Under the pieces are notes generated by a model, which was not told the DNA's origin, did not search any database, and saw only the letters and a program-made list of their open reading frames with translations. DNA of 64,000 bases, taken from contig NZ_JBMSDT010000001.1 in assembly GCF_049445795.1 (NCBI RefSeq), positions 62,001-126,000 on the forward strand, given 5' to 3'. Positions 26,084-33,787 of the stretch are shown here, piece by piece. Positions within the stretch are counted from its first letter, which is position 1; the number at the start of each line of letters is the position of its first letter. Origin of the DNA: Larkinella sp049445795 (GTDB lineage: Bacteria > Bacteroidota > Bacteroidia > Cytophagales > Spirosomataceae). Position numbers and translations under genes: made by a program.

Positions 26084-27568
26084 GTGGCTCAAACTCCCGA
26101 CCCGATCCGCTTGCTTTTTGGCCTGAAGTTGAAACAGATTCGGTTGGATAAAGGTCTTTCCATCAGCGAGCTAGCCCAAAACTCCGGGCTTTCCATTTCG
26201 TACATTACCGAAATTGAGAAAGGGCGTAAATACCCCAAAACCGACAAGATAGCAGCCCTGGCCAGGGTTATGGATGTTGATTACGACACGTTGGTTTCGC
26301 TGAAACTCAACAAAAAACTGGAGCCAATTTCCGACCTACTCCGGTCCCGGTTTCTGACCGAAATCCCGCTCGAACTGTTGGGCATCGACCCCTCCGACCT
26401 GCTCGAACTGCTGGCCGAAGCCCCGGCTAAGGTCAGCGCCATGATCTCGACCATCATGAACATCGGCCGGAGTTACCACGTCAGCGTGGAACGGTTGTAC
26501 ATGGCGGTTTTGCGGTCGTACCAGGAAATGCATGACAATTATTTCGAGGACATTGAAGACGAAGGGGACCGGTTTTTGACGGAGTTTGCCTCGGGCCACG
26601 CTTCTGTCGATGAAGCGCTGCTCACCAGCCTGTTACGCACCCGCTACAATTACCAGATCCAGCCGTTCGACCGGGAAACGCACCCGGAGTTGGCGGCTCT
26701 GCGGTCGGTTTTCCGGCCCGAATCCGGCACGCTGTACCTTAACAGCCATTTATCGTCGGAGCAACGAACGTTTATTCTGGCGCGGGAAGTTGGTTTTCAA
26801 TACCTTAACCTGAAAACTCGTCCGTATACCTACTCGTACGTCGAAGCCGACTCGTTCGAGCAGATGCTCAACAACTACAAGGCTTCGTATTTTGCCGGAA
26901 CCATCCTGATTCGCCGGCTCGATCTGGTACCCCGTTTGCAGGAACTCTTCGACCGGCCCACCTGGAGCAATGAGGATTTCCTGGGCCTGATTCAGTCGTT
27001 TCATGCCACGCCCGAGCGGTTTTTCTACCGACTCAGCAACCTGCTGCCCAAGTACTTCGGCATCGACCAGTTGTTTTTTTACCGGTTTAACAACACGGCT
27101 GGTCAAACGAATTTCCACCTGACCAAGGAAATGCACCTAACCCGCCAGCAAGGCCCGAAAAGCATGGCGGATGAGCATTACTGCCGCCGGTGGGTCGCGC
27201 TCACGATCTTGCAGGAACTGGCGTTTCTACAAAAAAACAAAAACCATGTCGGGGCCTTGTGCCAGGCACAATTGTCGACCTATGCCGATACCGGCAACAC
27301 GTTTTTCATCGTCTCGGTCGCCCAGCCCTACCAACCGCACCAGCAGCAGAACATGAGTGTATCGATGTGCTTCAAGCTGACCGACACGCTGCGCAGCAAA
27401 ATGCGGTTTTTGAATCCGCTCACCCCCGACATTCCGCAGCGGATCGTCAACGAAGCCTGCGAACGCTGCGGCATTTTCGACTGCCGCGAACGCGTAGCGG
27501 CTCCCACCGTCCTCCAGAAAAAGCGCCAGATCGACGCGATGCGAAAATCCCTGGAAAAACTTAAATGA
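26084..27568 (+). CDS. XRE-family regulator with IrrE-like middle domain (ScfR/RamB-like)
   Basis: 494 residues, GTG start. An N-terminal HTH_3 domain (~10-65: LKQIRLDKGLSISELAQNS... ISYITEIEKG) precedes a ~150-residue helical region. An IrrE/peptidase-like domain follows with ILAREVGFQYL where a zinc-peptidase HExxH would be, so the metal site is degenerate. A C-terminal segment holds ACERCGIFDCRER, a Cys pair typical of short-chain acyl-CoA regulators. Those regulators bind acyl-CoA and control propionate/acetate genes. It is convergent with an acyl-CoA dehydrogenase gene. Confidence 0.75.
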   Translation: MAQTPDPIRLLFGLKLKQIRLDKGLSISELAQNSGLSISYITEIEKGRKYPKTDKIAALARVMDVDYDTLVSLKLNKKLEPISDLLRSRFLTEIPLELLGIDPSDLLELLAEAPAKVSAMISTIMNIGRSYHVSVERLYMAVLRSYQEMHDNYFEDIEDEGDRFLTEFASGHASVDEALLTSLLRTRYNYQIQPFDRETHPELAALRSVFRPESGTLYLNSHLSSEQRTFILAREVGFQYLNLKTRPYTYSYVEADSFEQMLNNYKASYFAGTILIRRLDLVPRLQELFDRPTWSNEDFLGLIQSFHATPERFFYRLSNLLPKYFGIDQLFFYRFNNTAGQTNFHLTKEMHLTRQQGPKSMADEHYCRRWVALTILQELAFLQKNKNHVGALCQAQLSTYADTGNTFFIVSVAQPYQPHQQQNMSVSMCFKLTDTLRSKMRFLNPLTPDIPQRIVNEACERCGIFDCRERVAAPTVLQKKRQIDAMRKSLEKLK

Positions 27569-27666
27569 GTTATGAGTTAAGAATTAAGAGTTATGAGTTG
27601 GCTCCGCAGGAATAGAATGCGTCAGCCAACTCATAACTCATAACTCTTAATTCTTAACTCATTTAA
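27561..27666. repeat. GAGTTA-unit hairpin between convergent stop codons
   Basis: Arms 27561-27603 and 27624-27666, 43 nt each, are reverse complements apart from a shift of one TGAGTTA unit within the arm. The outer edge is TTAAATGAGTT on both sides, so each arm supplies the AAA-TGA end (Lys-stop) of the gene running into it. Loop ~20 nt. Confidence 0.88.
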
Positions 27667-28846
27667 ACGCTTGGATGCCCGTGATTTCCTGGCCGAGGAT
27701 CAGGAGGTGGATGTCGTGGGTGCCTTCGTAGGTGACGACGGATTCGAGGTTCATAAGGTGGCGCATGATCGGGTAGTCGCCCGTGATGCCCATGCCGCCG
27801 TGGATCTGCCGGGCTTCGCGGGCGATGCGGAGCGCCACCTCGACGTTGTTGCGTTTGGCGAGCGAAATCTGGGCGGTCGTGGCCTTTCCTTCGTTTTTCA
27901 GCACGCCCAATCGCCAGCAGAGCAACTGCGCTTTCGTGATCTCGGTCAGCATTTCGGCCAGCTTTTTCTGAACAAGTTGGAACGACGCAATCGGTTTGCC
28001 AAACTGCTGCCGCTCCAAGGCATAGCGCCGGGTCGAATCGTAGCAATCCATCGCGGCCCCCACCGCCCCCCAGGCAATGCCGTACCGCGCCTGATCCAGG
28101 CACCGCAGCGGGCCTTTCAGTCCGTCGGCTTCCGGCAACAGGTTTTCTTTGGGCACCTTCACGTCCTGAAAAACCAGTTCGCCCGTCGCGCTGGCCCGTA
28201 ACGACCATTTGTGGTGAATTTCGGGCGTAGAAAAACCGGCCATGCCCCGTTCGACCAGCAAGCCCCGGATGCGCCCCTGTTCGTTTTTGGCCCAGACCAC
28301 CGCCAGATCGGCCACGGGTGAGTTGGTAATCCAGAGCTTGGAACCATTGAGCAGAAAATGGTCATCGTGTTCGGTGAAGGAAGTCTGCATACCGGCGGGG
28401 TTTGAGCCGTGGTCGGGTTCAGTCAGGCCGAAACAGCCGAGCAGTTCGCCCGAGGCCAGTCTGGGCAGGTATTTCTGTTTTTGTTCTTCGGAACCGTATG
28501 CAAAAATCGGCCACATCACCAGCGAGCTTTGCACCGACACGCAGGAGCGCATCCCCGAATCACCCCGCTCGATTTCCTGCATCATCAGGCCATATGCAAT
28601 CTGATCCAGGCCGCCCCCGCCGTACTCCGCCGGAATGGTGGGGCCAAACACGCCGATTTCGCCGAACTTCCGAACCAGGAAAGCCGGAAATTCGGCCCGC
28701 TGAGCATAGTCTTCGATGATTGGGCTGATTTCCCGATTTACAAACTCTCGCACGGACGCCCGCACCAGCTTCTGCTCTGGCGTCAACAGCTCGTCAATTT
28801 CGTAAAAATCCGGGGCTTCAAAGCCCGCTGATGCATACGTAGTCAT
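27659..28846 (-). CDS. gcdH: Acyl-CoA dehydrogenase, glutaryl-CoA dehydrogenase-like
   Basis: 395 residues. The acyl-CoA dehydrogenase fold shows FGLTEPDHGSNPAGM (FAD/substrate), WITNSPVADLAVVWA, LERQQFGKPIASFQL and the catalytic Glu in VVTYEGTHDIHLL near the C-terminus. Closest in motif set to glutaryl-CoA dehydrogenase (lysine/tryptophan catabolism), which dehydrogenates and decarboxylates glutaryl-CoA. It starts 9 nt after the upstream fucosidase stop, so it probably shares its transcript despite an unrelated role. Confidence 0.85.
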   Translation of the reverse strand: MTTYASAGFEAPDFYEIDELLTPEQKLVRASVREFVNREISPIIEDYAQRAEFPAFLVRKFGEIGVFGPTIPAEYGGGGLDQIAYGLMMQEIERGDSGMRSCVSVQSSLVMWPIFAYGSEEQKQKYLPRLASGELLGCFGLTEPDHGSNPAGMQTSFTEHDDHFLLNGSKLWITNSPVADLAVVWAKNEQGRIRGLLVERGMAGFSTPEIHHKWSLRASATGELVFQDVKVPKENLLPEADGLKGPLRCLDQARYGIAWGAVGAAMDCYDSTRRYALERQQFGKPIASFQLVQKKLAEMLTEITKAQLLCWRLGVLKNEGKATTAQISLAKRNNVEVALRIAREARQIHGGMGITGDYPIMRHLMNLESVVTYEGTHDIHLLILGQEITGIQAFK

Positions 28847-28855
28847 TTGGAATAG

Positions 28856-30937
28856 TTAGTTGACGATCACCCCAACCTCAGCCGCCGAGGCAAACTGCTC
28901 GTTCTCGTTGACCGAAGACAGGGCCACCAGCTTGATAAACCGAGCCTGCTGCGGACTGGCAAACGGTACGGTTTGCTTTACGGGGTTGTTTTTGATGTTG
29001 GCAAAGGACTGTTTTTCCAAAACCGGTTTCCAGTCGGTGCCGTTTTCGCTCACGTAAACGCTGTACTGATAAATTGTACCCTCGGTGCGTCCGTCCTGCC
29101 GGGGTGTGTAGGTGAAACCTTTCAGATTAAGCGTTTTGCCCAGGTCGATAACCAGTTCCTGCGGCAGTCCTGTACTTCCCTCTTTCCGCGACGATTGCCA
29201 AACCGTTCCCGGATTCGAATCAATAGCCCGGCTGGCCGACCGTTTTGCATTTTCGTCGCTATTCACCACCGACCATTTTTCTGGTGCCAGATCGAACGAA
29301 GCCAGGATGGTTTCGGAAGCATCGGCCCCGTTGTTGATAAACGCCCGGGCTTTGATGGTGCCGCCTTGGGCAAACGGGAACGGAGTCGTATACCGCGCCG
29401 AGGCCAGCGTCGGTTCGGAGCCATTGGTGGTGTAGCGAATCACCGGGTCGGCCACGTCAGACGTGATCGTGACCATGCCCTGTTTGCTGCGCGCGATTTC
29501 CGGGTTTGATAGCAACTCGGGGGCTTTGTAAATACCGCATTCGGCCAAAACCGGGCAGGCATTGGCATCCAGAATCGTCACCCGTACTTTGTCGGTTTTC
29601 AGGGTCGGAAACACCAGAATCCGCTTGTAGCCAATGGTGGTTTGCTGGTCGATGGTTACGAAAGTTTTGCCGTTCCAGGCTTCCGCTTTGAACGATTTGA
29701 CGCGCTGTCCCAATGGAATGTATTCCTGCAGCACAATCCGGTTAATTTCGGTCGGTTTGCCCAGATCGACCACGAACGAACCCGTTCGAACGGCGTCGTC
29801 GGTCGTCCAGTAGGTGTCGAAATTGCCATCGAGCAGGTTGACTGCCGAAAACCGCCTGTCGTTGCCGCGCGTGACCGAAGCCGTGGCGGTTTTGCCCAAC
29901 GCCAGGTTTGTTCTAAACGATTCGGCAACGGTTTTCCGGAATTCCATCAGCCGGGCCGAATCGTTCGGATGAATCAGCCCTTTGGTCGAAACCGGCACAT
30001 TCAGCAGCAAATTGCCATTCCGGCCCACCGACGAATAATATATCTTCATCAGGTGCGTCAGCGTTTTGACCCGGTCGTCGGTTTCCGGACTATAAAACCA
30101 GCCCGGCCGGATCGACACATCGACCTCCGCCGGAATCCAGTATTTGCCGTTTTCGTTGCCGGTATTCAGGACGTGCGTCGGCGGGGCTTCGCTGCCCATG
30201 CCAAACCCGTCGGTATTCAGGGTCGACCAGTTGGTTTCGCCCGCAATGCCGGATTCGTTGCCCATCCAGCGGCATCCCGGACCAATGTCGCTGAAAATGA
30301 TCGCTTTCGGCTGGTGCTTGAACACCACGCCCCGGAACAGATTCCAGTCGTAAACCTGCTTTTTGCCGTTAGCCCCTTCGCCATTCGCGCCGTCGAACCA
30401 CTGCTCGAACACGTCGCCATAGCTACTCAGCACTTCGTCGAGGGTGTTGGCAAATACCTGGTTGTAAGCGGGCGTTCCGTAGGCCGGGTGGTTACGATCC
30501 CAGGGCGAAAGGTAAACGCCGAATTTCAAACCGTATTCCCGGCAAGCATCCGACAGCTCGCGCAACACATCTCCCTTGCCGTTTTTCCAGGCGCTTTCCC
30601 GGACCGTGTGTGTACTGAATTTACTCGGCCAGAGACAAAAACCGTCGTGGTGTTTGGCCGTGATGATGATGGCTTTCATCCCGGCGGCTTTGGCCGTACG
30701 GGCCCACTGCCGGGCGTCTAGATTCGTCGGGTTGAATACTTTCGGGTCTTCGTCGCCGTGACCCCATTCCTTGTTAGTAAACGTATTTGGCCCAAAATGG
30801 ATGAACATGTAGTATTCCATTTTCTGCCATTCGACTTGCTGGGGGCTGGGGACGGCTCCATAGGGCGCGGGCGGGGCGGTTTTCTGAGCCACCACCCGAA
30901 AGGCCATCAGGAATAAGAGGAAGATTACTTTTTTCAT
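28856..30937 (-). CDS. Alpha-L-fucosidase (GH29) with CBM32-like domains
   Basis: 693 residues from ATG 30937, signal ending VVAQK. GH29 catalytic barrel at ~30-350, with ITAKHHDGFCLWPS and the nucleophile Asp in QWFDGANGEG. After it come an F5/8-type C (CBM32-like) domain (~355-470), a chitobiase-C-terminal-like sandwich (VIRYTTNGSEPT, ~490-550) and a second F5/8-like domain to the end. It is secreted or periplasmic and removes fucose from host, algal or plant glycans. No other glycoside hydrolase or SusC/D pair lies near. Confidence 0.88.
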   Translation of the reverse strand: MKKVIFLLFLMAFRVVAQKTAPPAPYGAVPSPQQVEWQKMEYYMFIHFGPNTFTNKEWGHGDEDPKVFNPTNLDARQWARTAKAAGMKAIIITAKHHDGFCLWPSKFSTHTVRESAWKNGKGDVLRELSDACREYGLKFGVYLSPWDRNHPAYGTPAYNQVFANTLDEVLSSYGDVFEQWFDGANGEGANGKKQVYDWNLFRGVVFKHQPKAIIFSDIGPGCRWMGNESGIAGETNWSTLNTDGFGMGSEAPPTHVLNTGNENGKYWIPAEVDVSIRPGWFYSPETDDRVKTLTHLMKIYYSSVGRNGNLLLNVPVSTKGLIHPNDSARLMEFRKTVAESFRTNLALGKTATASVTRGNDRRFSAVNLLDGNFDTYWTTDDAVRTGSFVVDLGKPTEINRIVLQEYIPLGQRVKSFKAEAWNGKTFVTIDQQTTIGYKRILVFPTLKTDKVRVTILDANACPVLAECGIYKAPELLSNPEIARSKQGMVTITSDVADPVIRYTTNGSEPTLASARYTTPFPFAQGGTIKARAFINNGADASETILASFDLAPEKWSVVNSDENAKRSASRAIDSNPGTVWQSSRKEGSTGLPQELVIDLGKTLNLKGFTYTPRQDGRTEGTIYQYSVYVSENGTDWKPVLEKQSFANIKNNPVKQTVPFASPQQARFIKLVALSSVNENEQFASAAEVGVIVN

Positions 30938-31064
30938 GGAAGAGGGGTTATTGAACAAACCGGATTCAGGGTCAAATATACCGCCAAAGCAATTCTAAAT
31001 TATTTTAAAAACTCACACCCGGCCAACCTTTCGTTGCCAATTCTTCTGGTTGATGGCGTTTAAA

Positions 31065-31096
31065 ACAAAAAAGCCGGAGCGTTGTAGCGCCCCGGC
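31065..31096 (-). terminator. Intrinsic terminator after the TerC gene (minus strand)
   Basis: On the minus strand GCCGGGGCG, a short loop, CGCTCCGGC (one G-T pair), then TTTTTTG. Confidence 0.8.
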
Positions 31097-31102
31097 CCCC
31101 GC

Positions 31103-31813
31103 TCACTTCCGGGGTGGCGTTGACGGAACCGTTCGCATCTGGATCAGGTCCACCAGGAAAGCGAAGGCCATCGAGAAATAGATGTACCCTTTGGGAATTT
31201 CAAAATGCAAGCCTTCGGCCACCAGCGACATCCCGATAATCAACAGAAAACACAGCGCCAATATCTTGAACGAAGGGTGGCGGCTGATAAAGGCCGCAAT
31301 GGGTTTGGAAGCAACCAGCATGATGCCGACGGTCACGACCACTGCCGTGTACATGATCCAGAGTTGCTTGACCATTCCGACGGCCGTGATGATCGAATCA
31401 ATCGAAAAAACCATATCCAGAATCAGCACCTGAATCAGTAAATCACGAAAACCGGCTTTACGGGTGTCAGGCGCGTTGGCATTATCGCCCACTTCGGCTT
31501 TGTGGTAAATCTCTTTAGTACTCTTGTAGATCAGAAACAAGCCCCCGGCCAACAGAATCAGGCCTTTTCCGCTAAAATCGATCCCAAACAGGGTAAAGAG
31601 GGTTCTGTCGAGTTGCATGATCCAGGCCAGGACGGCCAACAGACCCAGGCGCATGAACATGGCCAGGCCCAGGCCCCAGTAGCGCAGCCGGTCCCGCTGC
31701 TCAGGGGGTAGTTTGTCGGCCAGGATGGAGATGAAGATGATGTTGTCGATACCCAGAATGACTTCGAGTACGATCAGCGTCAGGAGAGGAACGATACTAT
31801 CTGCGAATGCCAT
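31103..31813 (-). CDS. TerC family membrane protein
   Basis: 236 residues from ATG 31813; the frame extends upstream to 31972 but that stretch is not hydrophobic and has no family match. Seven or so hydrophobic segments; the TerC signature acidic motifs are present as LGIDNIIF in the first segment and FSIDSIITA in the fifth. Family members export Mn2+ or Ca2+ or support metalation of exported proteins. No yybP-type riboswitch is visible in the leader. Confidence 0.85.
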   Translation of the reverse strand: MAFADSIVPLLTLIVLEVILGIDNIIFISILADKLPPEQRDRLRYWGLGLAMFMRLGLLAVLAWIMQLDRTLFTLFGIDFSGKGLILLAGGLFLIYKSTKEIYHKAEVGDNANAPDTRKAGFRDLLIQVLILDMVFSIDSIITAVGMVKQLWIMYTAVVVTVGIMLVASKPIAAFISRHPSFKILALCFLLIIGMSLVAEGLHFEIPKGYIYFSMAFAFLVDLIQMRTVPSTPPRK

Positions 31814-32170
31814 AGAAGATTGGATCAATGAGGTCAAACCTAACCGAATGTTACTCACCCGGTTTCCTGTTAACCACGAGCGGTTAGCTGATGTTCTATA
31901 ACCGGTGTAAACCGCTGTTTCAGGCAAAGTACCGAATCGCAATTTAGCTCCCAAATCGATTTTTAAGGGCAAAATCGATTGTATTTGGGGTTTCTAGCGT
32001 GGAGGTAACAAAAATTCAACTAACGCATCCGACAAAAATGGATCCAAATTTATATCTTGAAAACAAGCTGATTAGCACTGGAGGAGTTTCTACTCCGAAG
32101 AAGTAGTGAATCGACCGGTCGGCTTTACTAAACAATTCCGGCCGACCCTAACTATCCTTCCACTAACTAC
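31814..32170. other. Intergenic region between TerC and MCP-like genes
   Basis: 357 nt between divergent genes. No gene or repeat family recognised; holds AATTTATATCTTGAAAAC and a weak CACTGGAGGAGTTTCTACTCCGAAGAAGTAGTG-like dyad around 32078-32108. An in-frame upward extension of the TerC reading frame in its proximal half is taken as leader. Confidence 0.4.
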
Positions 32171-32806
32171 ATGAAAAACAGTCAAATGAACCAGTCACCA
32201 CTCCGTCTTACGTTGTTGGTTGTAGGTCTGTTGGGCCTGATCCTGACCAGCATTTTTTTGAACCGTCGGAGTGTTCAGCAAATTCAGGAAGCTTCGGCTT
32301 CCATTTATCAGGATCGTTTAGTGCCAACAGCGATCATCGCCAGGCTAACTTCCGATGTTTATCAAAAACGGTTACTCCTTGAGTCCTATGTCTTGGGGAA
32401 ATCCGACCCTAAGCCCGCCGACCAGGCGTTTGTTTTTGACCGTTTCGATCGTCAGAACGACTCGTTGATGACGGTGTTTGGGCAAACGAAACTGACCCCC
32501 AAAGAGGCCGATTTGTATAACCTGCTAAAACAACGATTGGCCGATTATCGTCGGCTGGAGGGTGAGATTATCGGGAATCTGACCGACTTGCCAAAGGCGC
32601 AACAGGTCTTCTTTGTGGGAGACGGATACCGAGCGTTCAGCCAGATTGCCCAGACGCTGGCTGAGTTGTCGGCCTTGCAGTTAACCGTCGGTGAGGAACT
32701 GCTGAGCCAGTCGAGGGGACAGTCCAACTACATCTATGTACTCACCGCCCTACAGATTGGCCTCGTGCTGTTGATTGCCCTGAGTTTATTCTGGCATCGC
32801 TTCTAA
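32171..32806 (+). CDS. Sensor-only MCP four-helix-bundle protein
   Basis: 211 residues: a TM helix (~13-33), a periplasmic four-helix bundle of about 155 residues resembling 4HB_MCP domains, and a second TM helix (~190-208), then a two-residue cytoplasmic end. HAMP, kinase and methyl-accepting domains are absent and the following 100 nt do not encode them. So it is a complete short protein rather than a fragment, of unknown output. Followed by a small IS-derived element. Confidence 0.65.
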   Translation: MKNSQMNQSPLRLTLLVVGLLGLILTSIFLNRRSVQQIQEASASIYQDRLVPTAIIARLTSDVYQKRLLLESYVLGKSDPKPADQAFVFDRFDRQNDSLMTVFGQTKLTPKEADLYNLLKQRLADYRRLEGEIIGNLTDLPKAQQVFFVGDGYRAFSQIAQTLAELSALQLTVGEELLSQSRGQSNYIYVLTALQIGLVLLIALSLFWHRF

Positions 32807-32847
32807 TCGATCAAAAAAGCCTGATCCTCAAATTTCCATAGTTGGAG

Positions 32848-32935
32848 TCTATCCGAAAATAGGGAAAGCCTGACAAAGTGAGCTAATTTGTGGTAATTGA
32901 CCTCGTTTGGAAACGCTCACTCATTTTCGGATAGA
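32848..32935. mobile_element. 88-bp MITE-like element with 13-bp terminal inverted repeats
   Basis: TCTATCCGAAAAT (32848-32860) and its inverse (32923-32935) bound the element. Its left 49 bp match the IS end at 13222-13272 (reverse orientation). It therefore looks like an IS5-type element with its coding interior deleted. The right inverted repeat forms the last codons of the DHFR-fold gene. Confidence 0.75.
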
Positions 32936-33492
32936 TTTTTTTTGAACTCATACCTCAGTTCGACCATTCCGTTTTTGTAGGCTGTCACCTCTTTTAAGTG
33001 TAAGGCCTGTTCCTGTCCGATTTGGTCAAAAAATCGGGTTCCCTCCCCCAATATAATCGGCAGTACGGATAACCTTATTTCGTCCGCCAAGTGTAAACGA
33101 ATGAATTCCCGGGCAAGCGCTGCCCCCCCAACAAGCCAGACGTTTTTGTAGGTGGGTTTTAGGTGTTCATTCACCAGTTTCTTCAGGTCACCCGCGTAAA
33201 ATTCAATTCCGGCTCGTTCAACCGGCAAGTTTCGGTTCGTTACGACCCAGGTTGGTGTGTCACCATAGGCCCACCCATAGGATCTTGAAAGTGCCAGGGC
33301 GTGTTCATACGTTCGGGAGCCCATCACATAGCAATCAATCGTTTTGAGAAACGCTTCCGGGTCTTGTCCGGAAACTCCTTTCTCGTAGGTGTCGGTCGTT
33401 TCGAACCAAGAAACACTGTTGTCTTTTTTGGCAATCAGGCCATCCAGGCTCGAAACCATGTGGATGGTCACTGAAAAGGCATCTATTATCAT
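32917..33492 (-). CDS. Dihydrofolate-reductase-fold protein (RibD C-terminal type)
   Basis: 191 residues. DHFR/RibD_C family: HMVSSLDGLIAKKDNS, DCYVMGSRTYEHAL, VTNRNLP and VWLVGGAALAREFI. Typically an NADPH-dependent reductase of unknown substrate; true folate DHFR residues are not all present. The last residues NLSENE and the stop derive from the inserted element at 32923-32939, so the C-terminus is altered. Confidence 0.82.
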   Translation of the reverse strand: MIIDAFSVTIHMVSSLDGLIAKKDNSVSWFETTDTYEKGVSGQDPEAFLKTIDCYVMGSRTYEHALALSRSYGWAYGDTPTWVVTNRNLPVERAGIEFYAGDLKKLVNEHLKPTYKNVWLVGGAALAREFIRLHLADEIRLSVLPIILGEGTRFFDQIGQEQALHLKEVTAYKNGMVELRYEFKKNLSENE

Positions 33493-33787
33493 TTGTTAGC
33501 CATTTGCTCTCTTCGGTTTCCCGGACCAACCCTCTGCTTTTGAAAGCAGTCATGTACAAAACCGTATTAGACAGCAATTTATGCAATTTTATAAGGGAGA
33601 CTAGTCTTTCCTCTGCTGATTTCTGTACCGAACTGAAGAGAAATTCCCCTCCTACTTAAGGAGTTAGCTCATAAAAACTGTAGTTTTAAGGTCACCGTTT
33701 TTTGGATGGGTAGGTATACGGCAGAAAAGAAACCGGCCGCGAACCCGAAACGCCGTTCGCTTGTTGAGGTAATAGGATTTTAGTACG

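Noticed and set aside
29642..30721. A 359-codon plus-strand frame across the fucosidase gene
   Set aside because: Shadow of the GH29 coding sequence; no recognisable protein.
31814..31990. A possible yybP-ykoY manganese riboswitch before the TerC gene
   Set aside because: TerC genes often carry one, but the conserved loop sequences were not found in the leader.
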